From contig CM043944.1 in the NCBI GenBank assembly GCA_014529385.2, forward strand, positions 86,641,884 through 86,705,883: a stretch of 64,000 nt of DNA, read 5' to 3'. The notes under the pieces were generated by a model. It worked only from the letters and a program-made list of their open reading frames with translations. It ran no database searches and was not told the DNA's origin. The translations under genes and the position numbers were made by a program. The number at the start of each line of letters is the position of its first letter. Within the stretch, counting starts at the first letter, position 1. This DNA is from Adiantum capillus-veneris (Eukaryota > Streptophyta > Polypodiopsida > Polypodiales > Pteridaceae). Positions 37,101 to 47,394 of this stretch are shown here, piece after piece.

Positions 37101-38760
37101 TATAATGACATAGAGTGGATAAGTGGTGAATCTTAAGACCAAACCACTCATGCTACTAGTGTATAATACGTTAGAGAAGTGGTAGACCTTGAATGTAAAC
37201 ACCCATGTACAAAATATCATGGTTTAGGGTGTTTCAATGGAGCCTAGAATCTTGGAGACATGGTAGATCTTGATTCTTTCCATGTTTGAATGGCACCTAT
37301 CTTGGAAAAATGATGGAGGTTACTTCTCTCCATGCTTCAATGGAGCCTAGCTTTGACAAGTGGTGAACCTTTGCTTCTCTCTATGTTTGAATAGAGTTAG
37401 CTTGGACAAGTGGTGGACCTTTGCTTCTCTCTATGTTTGAATAGAGTTAGCTTGGACAAGTGGTGGACCTTGGAATGAAACCCCCATGTAAAACATATCA
37501 TGGGCATTTCAAGTGGTGAGAAAGGATACCATTTAAGATATAACCTTATAGGTTGGACAAGTGGTGGACCTTAATACATAGTTCTTCCTAATATAATGAC
37601 ATAGAGTGTACAAGTGGTGTATCTTGAGACCAAACCACTCGTGCTACTAGGGATAATAGGTTGACAAGTGGTGGGCCTTGAAATAAAACCCCCCATGTAC
37701 AAAATAAAATGGGTTTAGGGCATTTAAATGGATCCTAGCTTGGAGACATGGTGGAGCTTTCTTCTCTCCATGTTTCAATGAAGCCTATCTTGGAGAAATG
37801 GTGGAGCATCCTTCTCTCCATGTTTCAATATAGCTTAGCTTGGACAAGTGGTGGATCTTTGGTTCTCTCTATGTTTCAATAGAGTTAGCTTGGACAAGTG
37901 GTGGACATTGAAACAAAACTCCCATGTAAAACATATCATGGGTAGTTCAAGTTGTGAGAAAAAAAACCATTTAAAATATAACCTTATAGGTTGGACAAGT
38001 GGTGGACCTTAACACCCAATCCTTTTTAATACAATGACATAGAGTGGACAAGTGGTGAATCTTGAGACCAAAGCTATCAAGCTACTAGGGATACTAGGTT
38101 GGACAAGTGGTGGATCTTGAATGTACATCCCCTATGTACAAAATATCATGGGTTTAGGGTGTTTCAATGGAGTCTAGCATATTGGAGACATGGTGGAGCT
38201 TGCTTCGCTCCATGTTTCAAGTGGTGGACCTTCAATTATTTTCCCATACCTAGTTTTAGACAACCCATACACTTTGCAACTAAAAGGTTGGACGAGTGGT
38301 GGAGCTTTGTTTATTTCCATGTTTTAATGGATCCTAGCTTGGACAAGTGGTGGACCTTGGAAAAAAGTCCCCCCTGTACAACATAGCTGAGTTTTTTCAT
38401 GTTTTAATGGAAGAGAGATTTGACAAATGGTGGAGCTTGCTTATCTCCATGTGGATTTTAGAACTAGCTTGGACAAGTGGTGGAGCTTTGCTTTTCTACT
38501 CTTCATAATACAATGATGTATAGGTTGGTTACATGGTGAATCTTAAGGCCAAACCTCCCATCTTACTAGAGATGATAGGTTGGACAAGTGTTCAACCTTC
38601 TATCATTTCTCCATGCCTATAATTAGACAATTAGTAGAACTAGCATCTTTCTATGTTGTCTAGAGCTGAGCTTGGACAAGTAGTGGACCTTGCTACTCTC
38701 TTCCCTTGGTTTATTAGTTTGAAGACTCATTATATATACTTGCTTAGATCTATATAATTA
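34100..38760 (-). repeat. Main left satellite array (GGACAAGTGGTGGACC, 430-bp order)
   Basis: Dense copies of TTGGACAAGTGGTGGACCTT. A higher-order unit starting ACCTTATAGGTTGGACAAG recurs at about 34,580, 34,942, 35,378, 35,773, 36,548, 37,046, 37,546 and 37,980, that is about 350-500 bp apart. Each unit carries in order the blocks ATAATGACATAGAGTGGA, GCTACTAGGGATAATAGG, CCCCCATGTACAAAATATCA, GGAGACATGGTGGAGCTT, CCATGTTTCAATGGAGCCTA and AACCCCCATGTAAAACATAT. It is the reverse complement of the right array at 47.4-53.9 kb. Confidence 0.95.
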
Positions 38761-38764
38761 CTCA

Positions 38765-39470
38765 TTAGTTAGGTTACAAGTAGGTATGTAATTTGTTAGC
38801 CTCAAGGGACTTTGAATATTGAATAGTAAGAAAGTCAAGTGCTGGTTTGAAGATCTTTTGCTTATCTAAACTAGACTCTAACTCAATAATAAGTCTCTTA
38901 AGTTCCACGAATTGTCCTATCTAGGCTCCAAAAGAGTCTTAATTGGTTTGTGCTAGATTCTAACTTCCTTGATGGGGTAGAATCCTAGAAAAATGAGGCA
39001 CTATAAGTTTTACCTTAGCTCAAATGGATTTTCACTTAAACTAGACTGCAATTTGGCACTCTAGTATCTTTGTCTTGATGGAGTTTAACACTAGATACAT
39101 AGTAGTGATATTTAAGCTTCATGTCTCTTCACTTGATCGAGATATGAGACCATACTTTCAAGGTCACCACTTGTCTTACCTAAAGACCAATGTGAGACAT
39201 GGGAGCAAGAAAGCCATCCGATATTGTTTTAAGGACTATTACATAGACAATCAATAACTTAAGTAAAGCAAAAAGACTTGGATCTTTCACAATTAATAAC
39301 TTAAGTAAAGCCAAAAAGACTTGGATCTTTGACAGTTTTTTTCAAACTAAAAAAGCACAATCTCATGCTAACAAAACTATAAATCACAATTGAAAGTTTT
39401 GAACGAGAAAAAGATCAGCAATCTTATAAGAAGGATACTTTTCATTTCATTTGATGATTACAAACTAAAA
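38765..39470. other. No gene; array edge
   Basis: The motif is lost here. A short tandem duplication (AATAACTTAAGTAAAGC.AAAAAGACTTGGATCTTT.AC) lies at 39,253-39,333. Nothing coding is recognised. Confidence 0.4.
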
Positions 39471-39479
39471 GAAAGTCTC

Positions 39480-39592
39480 TCAAGAAATTGATAAACAAAA
39501 AATGTAGGTGACTGCTTCATTATTTTGAGCAAACATATCAAAATCTCTATTGATTGAGCTCCATCTAGTAGTATCCTTTGTAAGATCCTGCA
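39480..39592 (-). other. Possible terminal exon downstream of the FCP1-like gene
   Basis: After an acceptor-like TTCTTGCAG on the minus strand, a 36-codon frame begins DLTKDTTRWSSINRDFDMF and ends in a stop at 39,480. I found no donor in the FCP1-like frame before its own stop, so the link is uncertain. Confidence 0.25.
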
Positions 39593-39681
39593 AGAAGGAA
39601 TAAAAAGAAAGATTTGTTAGATACCATGCACATGAGTGTTCAAGTATGTGTATCAAGAATATATGACATGTCACTAGTACC

Positions 39682-40880
39682 TTAGGGTTGCTTTCTATCC
39701 AGCCTTAGAAGATTGTTCTCAGCTTTCACCTTATTTATATAAGCCTTTGCTGTGGTTGCCTTCAAAACTCCTTTTGTGTTACAACCCAATTGCCTAGCTA
39801 AAGTGGTCAATTGTGACGCCTTCATGCTTTCAATGGGTGTACGCTCCTTTGCTAAGATCTCTTGTATTTGGGCTCTTCTCATTTCATTGCGGTGGCTTGT
39901 GTCACTTGCATTTTCAATGATAGTTTCATCCCTGTCACCTTTTGCAGGTGGTATTCTTCTTGTAAAGAACACCTTAGCTGACCAAACATCATTTTTCTGC
40001 TTCCAATACTCCATGATTTGTTTGTATTCACTATCATTTGTCACTATAGGTTGTCCATAACGATTAGAAGCAATTAAATCACGCACATCCCTTCTCTCAT
40101 CAAGCTGAATCAAGTATGGCAGTAGCTCCTCCAAGAGCATATTGTCAACCATCTTCTCAGCATCAAATTGTGGTGGAAAAATGCAATTGTTTGCTGGTGA
40201 AATACATCCCTTGTAAGGAGAGTCATCAATAAGCACTGTTCTTTGTGGATCACATTCAAACCCCATGGCAATTTTGGCTAGAGGCTTGAACATTGCCTCA
40301 ACGTTTGGATTGTCGGGTCTAAACAATTTTTGAGTTTGAGCGGTGTAGCAAACATCTTGCGACCAAATTGCAAAGAAAGGCAATGTATCCTCAGCTAAGT
40401 TGTTTAGTGCTGCAAGGATTTGATACACATTATTCCTAGTAGCTGTCGACCAAATTGCAACATTAAACCTCTGTAAAATAGTCTTCAAGAATTGGATGCA
40501 ACCTGGCCTGAGTATAATATATCTTTTTGAATCCATTTGCACTGAGTTGTGGTGTGAGGATGGTTGAGGGGAACGTTTCAACAATAGACCATTTAAATCC
40601 AATATAATTGTAAGCATGGATTTCTCAACATCTACGCTACATGACGTAGTACCAATTGGCAATAGCTCGTGAGTGGACTTTTCAGTCTCTTTTGATGTAT
40701 GTTGCATTTTTGAAGCATCGATTTCTTGGTTCTCATTATTGGAAGCTTGCTCAAGTTGCACAACACTAGACTCTAGTATAGAAATATCATCCATCTTGGG
40801 CACTTTAGAAACCATAGAATCTATGGATTCTATAGTTGTTGACTGAACCATAGGAGCATTATCCATCCCAGTTTGTGAAT
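39682..40880 (-). CDS. FCP1/NIF-like HAD phosphatase domain protein
   Basis: About 400 codons in one frame. The exon seems to start at an acceptor (TTTTCTTAG) at 40,881. The first in-frame ATG is 11-13 codons in, so it is either an internal exon or starts at that ATG. After an acidic Ser/Thr-rich first 110 residues, the FCP1/NIF domain shows motif I ILDLNGLLL, motif II VAIWSTATRNNV and the later motif VLIDDSPYKGC. The canonical DxDxT/V motif I is DLNGL here, so the second, acid-base Asp is Asn; the fold may be kept with weak or lost activity. The C-terminal region (IESMKASQLTTLARQLGC..TKG) resembles a SAP-type DNA-binding helix pair. It is embedded in the motif arrays, on the same strand as the SET exon and the large ParB-like gene upstream. 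Intact frame suggests selection or recent insertion. Confidence 0.75.
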
Positions 40881-41139
40881 CTAAGAAAACACACACACAA
40901 ATGGTATCTCAAAACCACTAGAATTTTATTCACCATATTTATATGTAGAACTCCTAGTAAGAAATTTATTTAAGGTAAAGTCGTTGTTAGAATCCTTGCA
41001 ACCATTTTCAGCATTCGTACACCAAACACCACTTGTCTAAAATACAATCTACTAACTCAACATTTTCCATCCTACACTTTATTAAAGATGAGTACTTAAA
41101 GTGAAAACTAAAAGCCACCCTTGTTGAGGAAACATGGAT

Positions 41140-41300
41140 ACAAGGTCCACCAAATGTCCAACCTAGACTACAAGCAAAAAATTAGAGATTTGGCTTAGAT
41201 TTGGATTCAAAGGCCACCACTTATTCAAGTAAGATAACTCCACTTGTTTAAGACAGTAATGTTTGAAGCCCCACCACTTGTCCAACCTAGACATTGATTA
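41140..41300 (+). repeat. Short GGTCCACCACTTGTCC-type island
   Basis: Three diverged copies (AAGGTCCACCAAATGTCCAA, AAGGCCACCACTTATTCAAG, GCCCCACCACTTGTCCAACC). These are the first copies in right-hand orientation, located between the FCP1-like and SET coding segments, probably within an intron. Confidence 0.8.
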
Positions 41301-41522
41301 AATTTTGGTAAGATTTATCACAAATCTAGAGTAGAATCAAGATTCTATGGCCAAGGTAGTCAAATAAGTTAGACAACACACAAAGCATAAGAGCACTCTA
41401 GATTCTCGTTGAGCATAAACTAAACAATAATCAAATGTTATATTCACTTGAGATTTCATCCATGAAAAATGAAAATGATGCATGTACTTGAGATTTCCAT
41501 CCATGTACAATACTTTACAATG

Positions 41523-42078
41523 TCAAGTAAAGTTATAGTCAGCAAACAACTCTTCTCCTGCTTCAACTTGACAAATAGTCTCAATGCATACATGGCCATA
41601 TTCTTCTGACTTGATGTGTGAAGAGGTGCATTTATGCCAAGGTGGCAAATTTGGATCAAATGTATAGCGTACGTTGGGACAGACATTTGTACTGTGAGAA
41701 CTATTTATATAGCCCGACACGTTTCCTTCTTCTACACAACCAATAATGTATGATTGATCTTCCTCTTCTTCTATGTTTGGATCCTCTAGAAGAGAATATT
41801 TATAAGCTCTTGGAAAATTTTGCATATCTTTTTCCAGTCTTGAAATCTATACTTATGCCCTCCATAGTTTAGAATAGTCAAACCACTTTCCAGGGTAGTA
41901 TGCACAAATAGCCCATAACCAGCTCCTTCAATACATGAAAGTCGCACTTCAAAATCCACACCGTTAATATGGAAAATTACATCTTTGGGAATAGGAAAAG
42001 TTGGTGTCCCAAAAGGATCTTCATGCCAATCATAGTGTGAAATACATCTAGTTTTTATATCACTTAACTCCTTTGTGT
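41523..42078 (-). pseudogene. SET-domain exon with one-base frame break
   Basis: SET domains are lysine methyltransferases acting on histones and other proteins. The exon starts after an acceptor (TTTTTGCAG) at 42,079. It reads TRCISHYDWHEDPFGTPTFP, then the SET start SCIEGAGYGLFVHTTLESG and ILNYGGHKY. The frame breaks near 41,828, where one base seems lost after FQDWKK. It then continues EEGNVSGYINSSHSTN, VCPNVRYTF and ends VEAGEELFADYNFT and stop. GNV..YIN.S corresponds to the substrate/cofactor motif RFxNHSC, here degenerate (the HSC Cys is absent). GEEL..DY is the conserved C-terminal motif. The exon's first two bases complete the phase-1 codon left by the large exon ending at 44,667, so it may belong to that gene. 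Confidence 0.65.
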
Positions 42079-42279
42079 CTGCAAAAAGAAGAAAATATTA
42101 TGCATAAAATAATGACAATATCAAAGAAAGATATCATTATTTTATAGTCCAATAGGTCCATTGTATGGAAGACTTAGAGTGCCTCTTACATGGTGCCTCC
42201 AAGGTTTCCAAAAAATAAAATCATTGGAAAAAAAAGGCCACTGTGTCTCCAATCTATTGCCCATTTGAAGCATAGAGAG

Positions 42280-44530
42280 AACCAAGGTCCACCACTTGTC
42301 CAAGCTAGACATGGAGCATTGACACAAGATCCAACACTTATCCAAGAACCCTATAGTATATGTGGTAACATGGGATGCATTGATGCAACAAAAGTAGTCT
42401 AGCCTCCTCATCCATCTCTTTTTTCTTGTAGCCTAGAGGGATTAGTTTCAAGGTCTATCACTAGTCAAAAACTACACATAGAACATTGATACAAGGTTCC
42501 ACCACATGTGAAACCTATCATCTCTAGTAGCATGGATGGTTTGATATCAAGGTTCACTGCGTGTCCTACCTATACTCTATTGTAGCATAGAGATTCTGGT
42601 TTGGTGGTACTACACTTGTCCAAACTTGGCTTGTTGTTGATATCTGGAGGTAATCAAGGGTCCTCCACTTGTCCAAGTTAGGCATATAAAACAATTGCAA
42701 GGTCCACCATGTGTACAACATATGATTGATTATAGCATGCATGGTCTTATTTCATGGGCAACCATCTTCTCTCCAACATGTGTCCAACCTCGGCTCCATT
42801 GAAGCATGGAGAGAAGCAAGGTCCACCACTTATCAAAGCTATTATTTTCTCCCAGTGCTTTCAAAACCCATAATACGTTGTACATGGGGGGGGGGGGATT
42901 CTTGTTTCAAGGTCCACCACTTGGCTAAGATTGGATCCATTGAAACATAAAGAGAAGCAAGCTCTACCATTTGTCCAAGCTAGGTGCCATTGAAACATGA
43001 AAACCCCATAATATGTTGTATACGGGGGGTTTTTCAAGGTCTACCACTTGTCTAAGCTATGGTCCATTGGAACATGGAGAGAAGCAAAGCTCCACCACTT
43101 TTCTAAGCTAGGATCCATTGAAACATGGAGAGAAGCAAGCTCCATTGTTTGTCTAAGCTAGGCTCCATTGGAACATGGAGAAAACAAGCTCCACCACTTG
43201 CCTATTATTGCATAGAGATTCTGGTTTGAAGGTCCACCACTTGTCCAACCTTGCCTTCATGTATGGAGATAATAAAGAGTGCAATGCTTCTCTAAGCTAG
43301 GGACATAAAAGAGTTTCAAGGTCCACTACATATACGATCTATGATGGGTTGTAGCATGGGAGGTTTCATTTTAAGGTTGACCACTTCTCCAGCTCCGCTT
43401 GTCCAACCTCAGATCCATTGAAGAATGGAGAATAAAGGTGTACCAACTCTCCAAAATAGGCAAGAAAATCTCTATAAAACCCATGAATTGTTAATATATG
43501 CTATGCTGTGGAGTTTTGTTTGAAGGTCCACTCCTTATCCAAGCTACAATCCATTGAAGCATGGAAATAAGTAAGATATATCTATAGTCCAAGATAGGAT
43601 CCATTGAAACATAGAGAGAATCAAGGTCCACCACTTGTCCAAGCTATGCATGGGTAATTGATATAAGGACCACTACGTTTTCACCTATACTATGCTCTAT
43701 CATGGATGGTTTCATATACCACCAATTTTCCAACCTATTTAGTAGGTTGTATTATGGGGGTTTGGTTTCAAGGTACTTCACTTGTCTAAGGTGGGTTCCA
43801 TTGAACCATGGAGAGAAACAATGTCTACCACTTGTCCGAAATATGCTCCTTTAAAACATAAAAACAAGGTCCACCACTTGTCCAAGCTAAAGTTTCTCTC
43901 CATTGAAGCATGGAGAGAAACAAGGTCTACCACCTGTCCAAAATATGCTCCATTGAAACATAAAAGCAAGGTCCACCACTTGTCCAAGCTAATATAACAA
44001 ATGGGTGTTGGTTACAAGGTGTACCACACTTGTCTAAACTAGTCTCATGCAAGGTCTACCACATGTCCAAGCTATATGATCTTGGTTTGAAGGTCTACCA
44101 CACCTCTTGAAATTAGGATCCATGTAAGGTCCACCTTTTGTCAAGCTATGCCTTTAATGAGTACTAAAACTAAGTAAATTGCAGTACTTAAATACCTTTC
44201 CAAGCTCATTAAGATTTTGGTCTCTAAGGCCACCACCACATGTCTAATCTATGCTCTAATTGATTACTTATGCTAGTTCTCAAAGTCCAAACATAAGCTC
44301 CCTTCTAGCAAGGTTAGTTTAAATTTAGGCTCCAACACCTGTCTAAGCTAGGTTCAATTTATGAAGCATCACCATTTAACCATGCTACGATCTAATGTAT
44401 CATATCAAGGGGGTATTGATAAAAGGTCCAAAACTTATTGAGTTCAAGCTCTTAAGTAATTAAGTCTTTGTGAGTATTAAATGTTATAGTTTTAGTCTAA
44501 GATCCACCATTCAAAAACTCAAGTAATTTA
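42280..44530 (+). repeat. GGTCCACCACTTGTCC array, middle block (intronic?)
   Basis: More diverged copies of the motif in + orientation with the companion block TCCATTGAAACATGGAGAGA. If the phase-1 splice from 44,667 to 42,078 is real, this whole array lies in an intron of the minus-strand gene. A G11 run is at 42,887. Two near-identical 90-bp units carrying CCATTGAA.CATGGAGAGAAACAA lie at 43,797-43,985. Confidence 0.9.
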
Positions 44531-44666
44531 TTATTTACATTCAAACCTTGAATGCTTGAGATAAAAAATACAAACTCAATCAATACTATATAAAGCAAAA
44601 TCTAACATTAAGAGTATCAAATCAGTAACAAGAAACACTAACATGCACAAGAAACTCAAAACATAC

Positions 44667-47319
44667 GTGTCTCCATTTCCAAAAAGTCCTCCATTGACAG
44701 AGGATGTTGTTGTTGTTCTTCTTCTTCTCTTTGTGGAGAGCACTCCTCTGTAACAGGCACAATGTCATCTGATTGCGAAGTGGATTGTTGAAGTCCAGCC
44801 CATTTTTCTATATCTTCATGAGACTTAACAAAGTCTAGCAGCATGGTCTCCACGTTTTTTGCCTCCTCCACACTATCAATTAAGCATATAACTTCTTTTT
44901 TCTGTTGTATTCCTTCTTGTGCAACCAAGGAGCCATCACCAAAAACATCAACAAGCTTGCGGTCTTCAAAACAATATGTACGAATGTAGTGCTTGACCAA
45001 AGCTCTTTTTTTGGCCTCCAAATATTGCAAATCTGACATATCGTTATCTGCTACTTGAAGAAGAGAACAATCAATTGGCATGGGATGTTCCTCTGATCTT
45101 CTTCTCAGGTCTTCAAATGCATTGCCTTGTCCCAAGAAGGCAATAACTGTTAGGAATTGAATTGCTCCTTTGCAAGGAGCTGATGGAAAGTGATGCAATG
45201 CACCACAACAATGGTAGCTCAGATTATCTCCCATGGCGTGAAAGGCACATTGCAATTTTGTGAAGTTAGTGAAATCCACAAATGCAAGAAAGACAAATCC
45301 AGGATCTGTTGACCCTCCAGCAATAGCCAAGATCCCATCCAAAGCATTGTTAAATGTCTCCTCACTCCACTTCAAATTGCCTCCAACGTTTTTTGTCATA
45401 TCTAAAACACATAAGCCAATAGGCACTTTATTATTGAAGTGGCGCATCAAGTAGAGATTGCCTTCCATTTGTAGGCTCACCACATAGATTGACCATGGCA
45501 AATCTCTAGGCTCAGTTTTCTCCTTTTGAAGGTGAATTGCCCATTGCATGTATTTTATTGCTCCATCTGGAAAAGCCATTTTCTTTGTTCCACGCGTCAA
45601 ACTAGATTTGATCCATTCCTCGCATAGCATTAAAATTGTTTTATAAACAACATCATTGATGTTATACATTTTGACCACCTCCTCCCAGTCTTTACATGGT
45701 GAAGACTCATTCAAATTGTTGAAGCCTTCAAGAAGTGCATCTTGAATCAATTTGTCTTGCTTCAACTGCTTGATTCGATCATACATGTCAGTTGCATCAC
45801 CATCCTTTGCACTCTTTGACAGTAAAATCTTCTCATCTCTAATCTCTTCTTGAATAGTCTTTACCTCTGATTCCTCAAGGCCACAAAGGTATCTAAATAC
45901 AGTTGTTGGGGGTTTCTTATTCTCCTCTTCTAGCTTTTCAATGATTTCTATCCAGCAATCATAAACTAAATCAGAGTACGTGACCATGTGTGCCTGTTTA
46001 GCAATCCAACTTGCTGCTGCACTCATTCTTGCCAATCGAAGAAAAGCCTAAAAAGAAATAGAGAAATAATTAAACTATTGAGCAAGATTTGTTAATTAAA
46101 CACTATCAAAAAGACAAAGAAAATAACTTACATCCCATCCGGCACGAGATGCATGTCCCTCTGCAATTCCACTTGCTGCCTTTGGTGGTCGTCCTGAGAA
46201 GATCCATTGACTCCGTAAATGTCTCAATATTTGGCTGTAAGGTTGCTTGACATACAATGCCTGAGCCTCCTCATTTGCAATGGCAGATATAGCAGTTGCA
46301 ACAAATGGAGGAGCATTCACAACAATGCGAGCCTTTCTAAATTTATACACGCTAATCAGTCTTTCAAATATCTCTTTGTTGTTTTGTTCATTGTGAAGCA
46401 AAACTTTTGCAGCATAGATTGAATGCTGCCCATCAAGAATCCAATAATGATAATCTTTAATTTTTTGCTCCTCTACCTCTTCTACTGCCAAAGGAGTCCC
46501 CTTCTTTGATTTTGCATTTCGAACAGGCATCAAATATGCACATGCTGCAGGCTTGGTCGTACTCCGTGAAAATCCAAATAACACACTTTCAGCGTGTTTT
46601 TTATCCATAATACGTGCATTATAGTGATCAGGAGCAAGCCAACAATTTTGAATAGGGATATCAAATTCCCTATATTGGAAAGGAAAATAATTTATGTACT
46701 TATTCATTCCACCTGTATCTTTTTCTTGTCCTTTCATGGCCTCAGCTTCTAAAACATCTGGATCCACAATTCTCATCTTTGACATTGAACCCTCTGTTGA
46801 TGAGGATGCCAAAGATGCCTTGTCTACATCCAAAATGGAACTAGTTCGCTTAGCTGCTACTTTTTGCACTTTTGCTTGCTTCTTTGTGGATGGTGGTCGT
46901 GAAGCTTTCACCTTTTTTCGTTGTAGTGTGGCAATGATGGAGCTTTGAAGTTGATCTGCTGTGATGTTTGGATTTGATTCTCCAAACTTCCATCCTCGAG
47001 AAAACATTGTCTCTTCTTTGTTTCTGGACATGCGCTCCAATGCATATGCTCCTGGAGATAGTTGAAATTCTAGATTCATTGGAACTAGAATGTCAATGCA
47101 TTCCACCTCCGGATGACTATCAACTACAGAGACAGATGCTTCCACAACTTGTCCAACATCTTCAAACAAGCTGTCATTCTCTTTTTTGGCAATAAATAGA
47201 TGCACCTTATGAAATTGTGCACCCTCTATACCATGTATGTCCAAATACCATTTCCTAACATCATTGCAAGTATAGTCAACTGAGACAGCAACCCTTGCAA
47301 CCTGTTTTTTTGGAGCCAT
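44667..47319 (-). CDS. Large unknown protein with DGQH (ParB/DndB-like) motif, two exons
   Basis: Exon A 47,319-46,132 and exon B 46,047-44,667, joined through a GTAAGT..TTTTTAG intron of 84 bases in phase 0. They give an open frame of about 856 codons that continues past donor GTATGT. Exon A follows an acceptor-like TTTGTTTCAG; its first ATG is at 47,319. N-terminal residues 1-150 are unrecognised; residues 150-200 are basic and Ser-rich, nuclear-signal-like. Residues about 300-330 read YHYWILDGQHSIYAAKVLL, matching the DGqHR.aA core of ParB/DGQHR-type nucleotide-binding or nuclease folds, but with Ser where Arg is usual. Exon B is mixed helical (DLPWSIYVVSLQMEGNLYLM, VDFTNFTKLQCAFHAMGDN, SYHCCGALHHFPS), with an acidic Gln/Glu C-terminus. 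No stop or frameshift interrupts it, which is remarkable among decayed neighbours. Function not known; I suspect an element-encoded DNA-handling protein. Confidence 0.7.
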
Positions 47320-47394
47320 CTTTCCTGAAACAAAAAAAACCAAATGTTATTTTAGCATATACTTTTTTGTAATGAATTAAGTTTGTGTGAATAC

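Noticed and set aside
39682-42078. SET exon and FCP1-like exon as one spliced protein
   Set aside because: The FCP1-like exon would need one base from the previous exon, but the SET frame ends in TGA before the nearest donor (GTAAAG). No clean junction was found.
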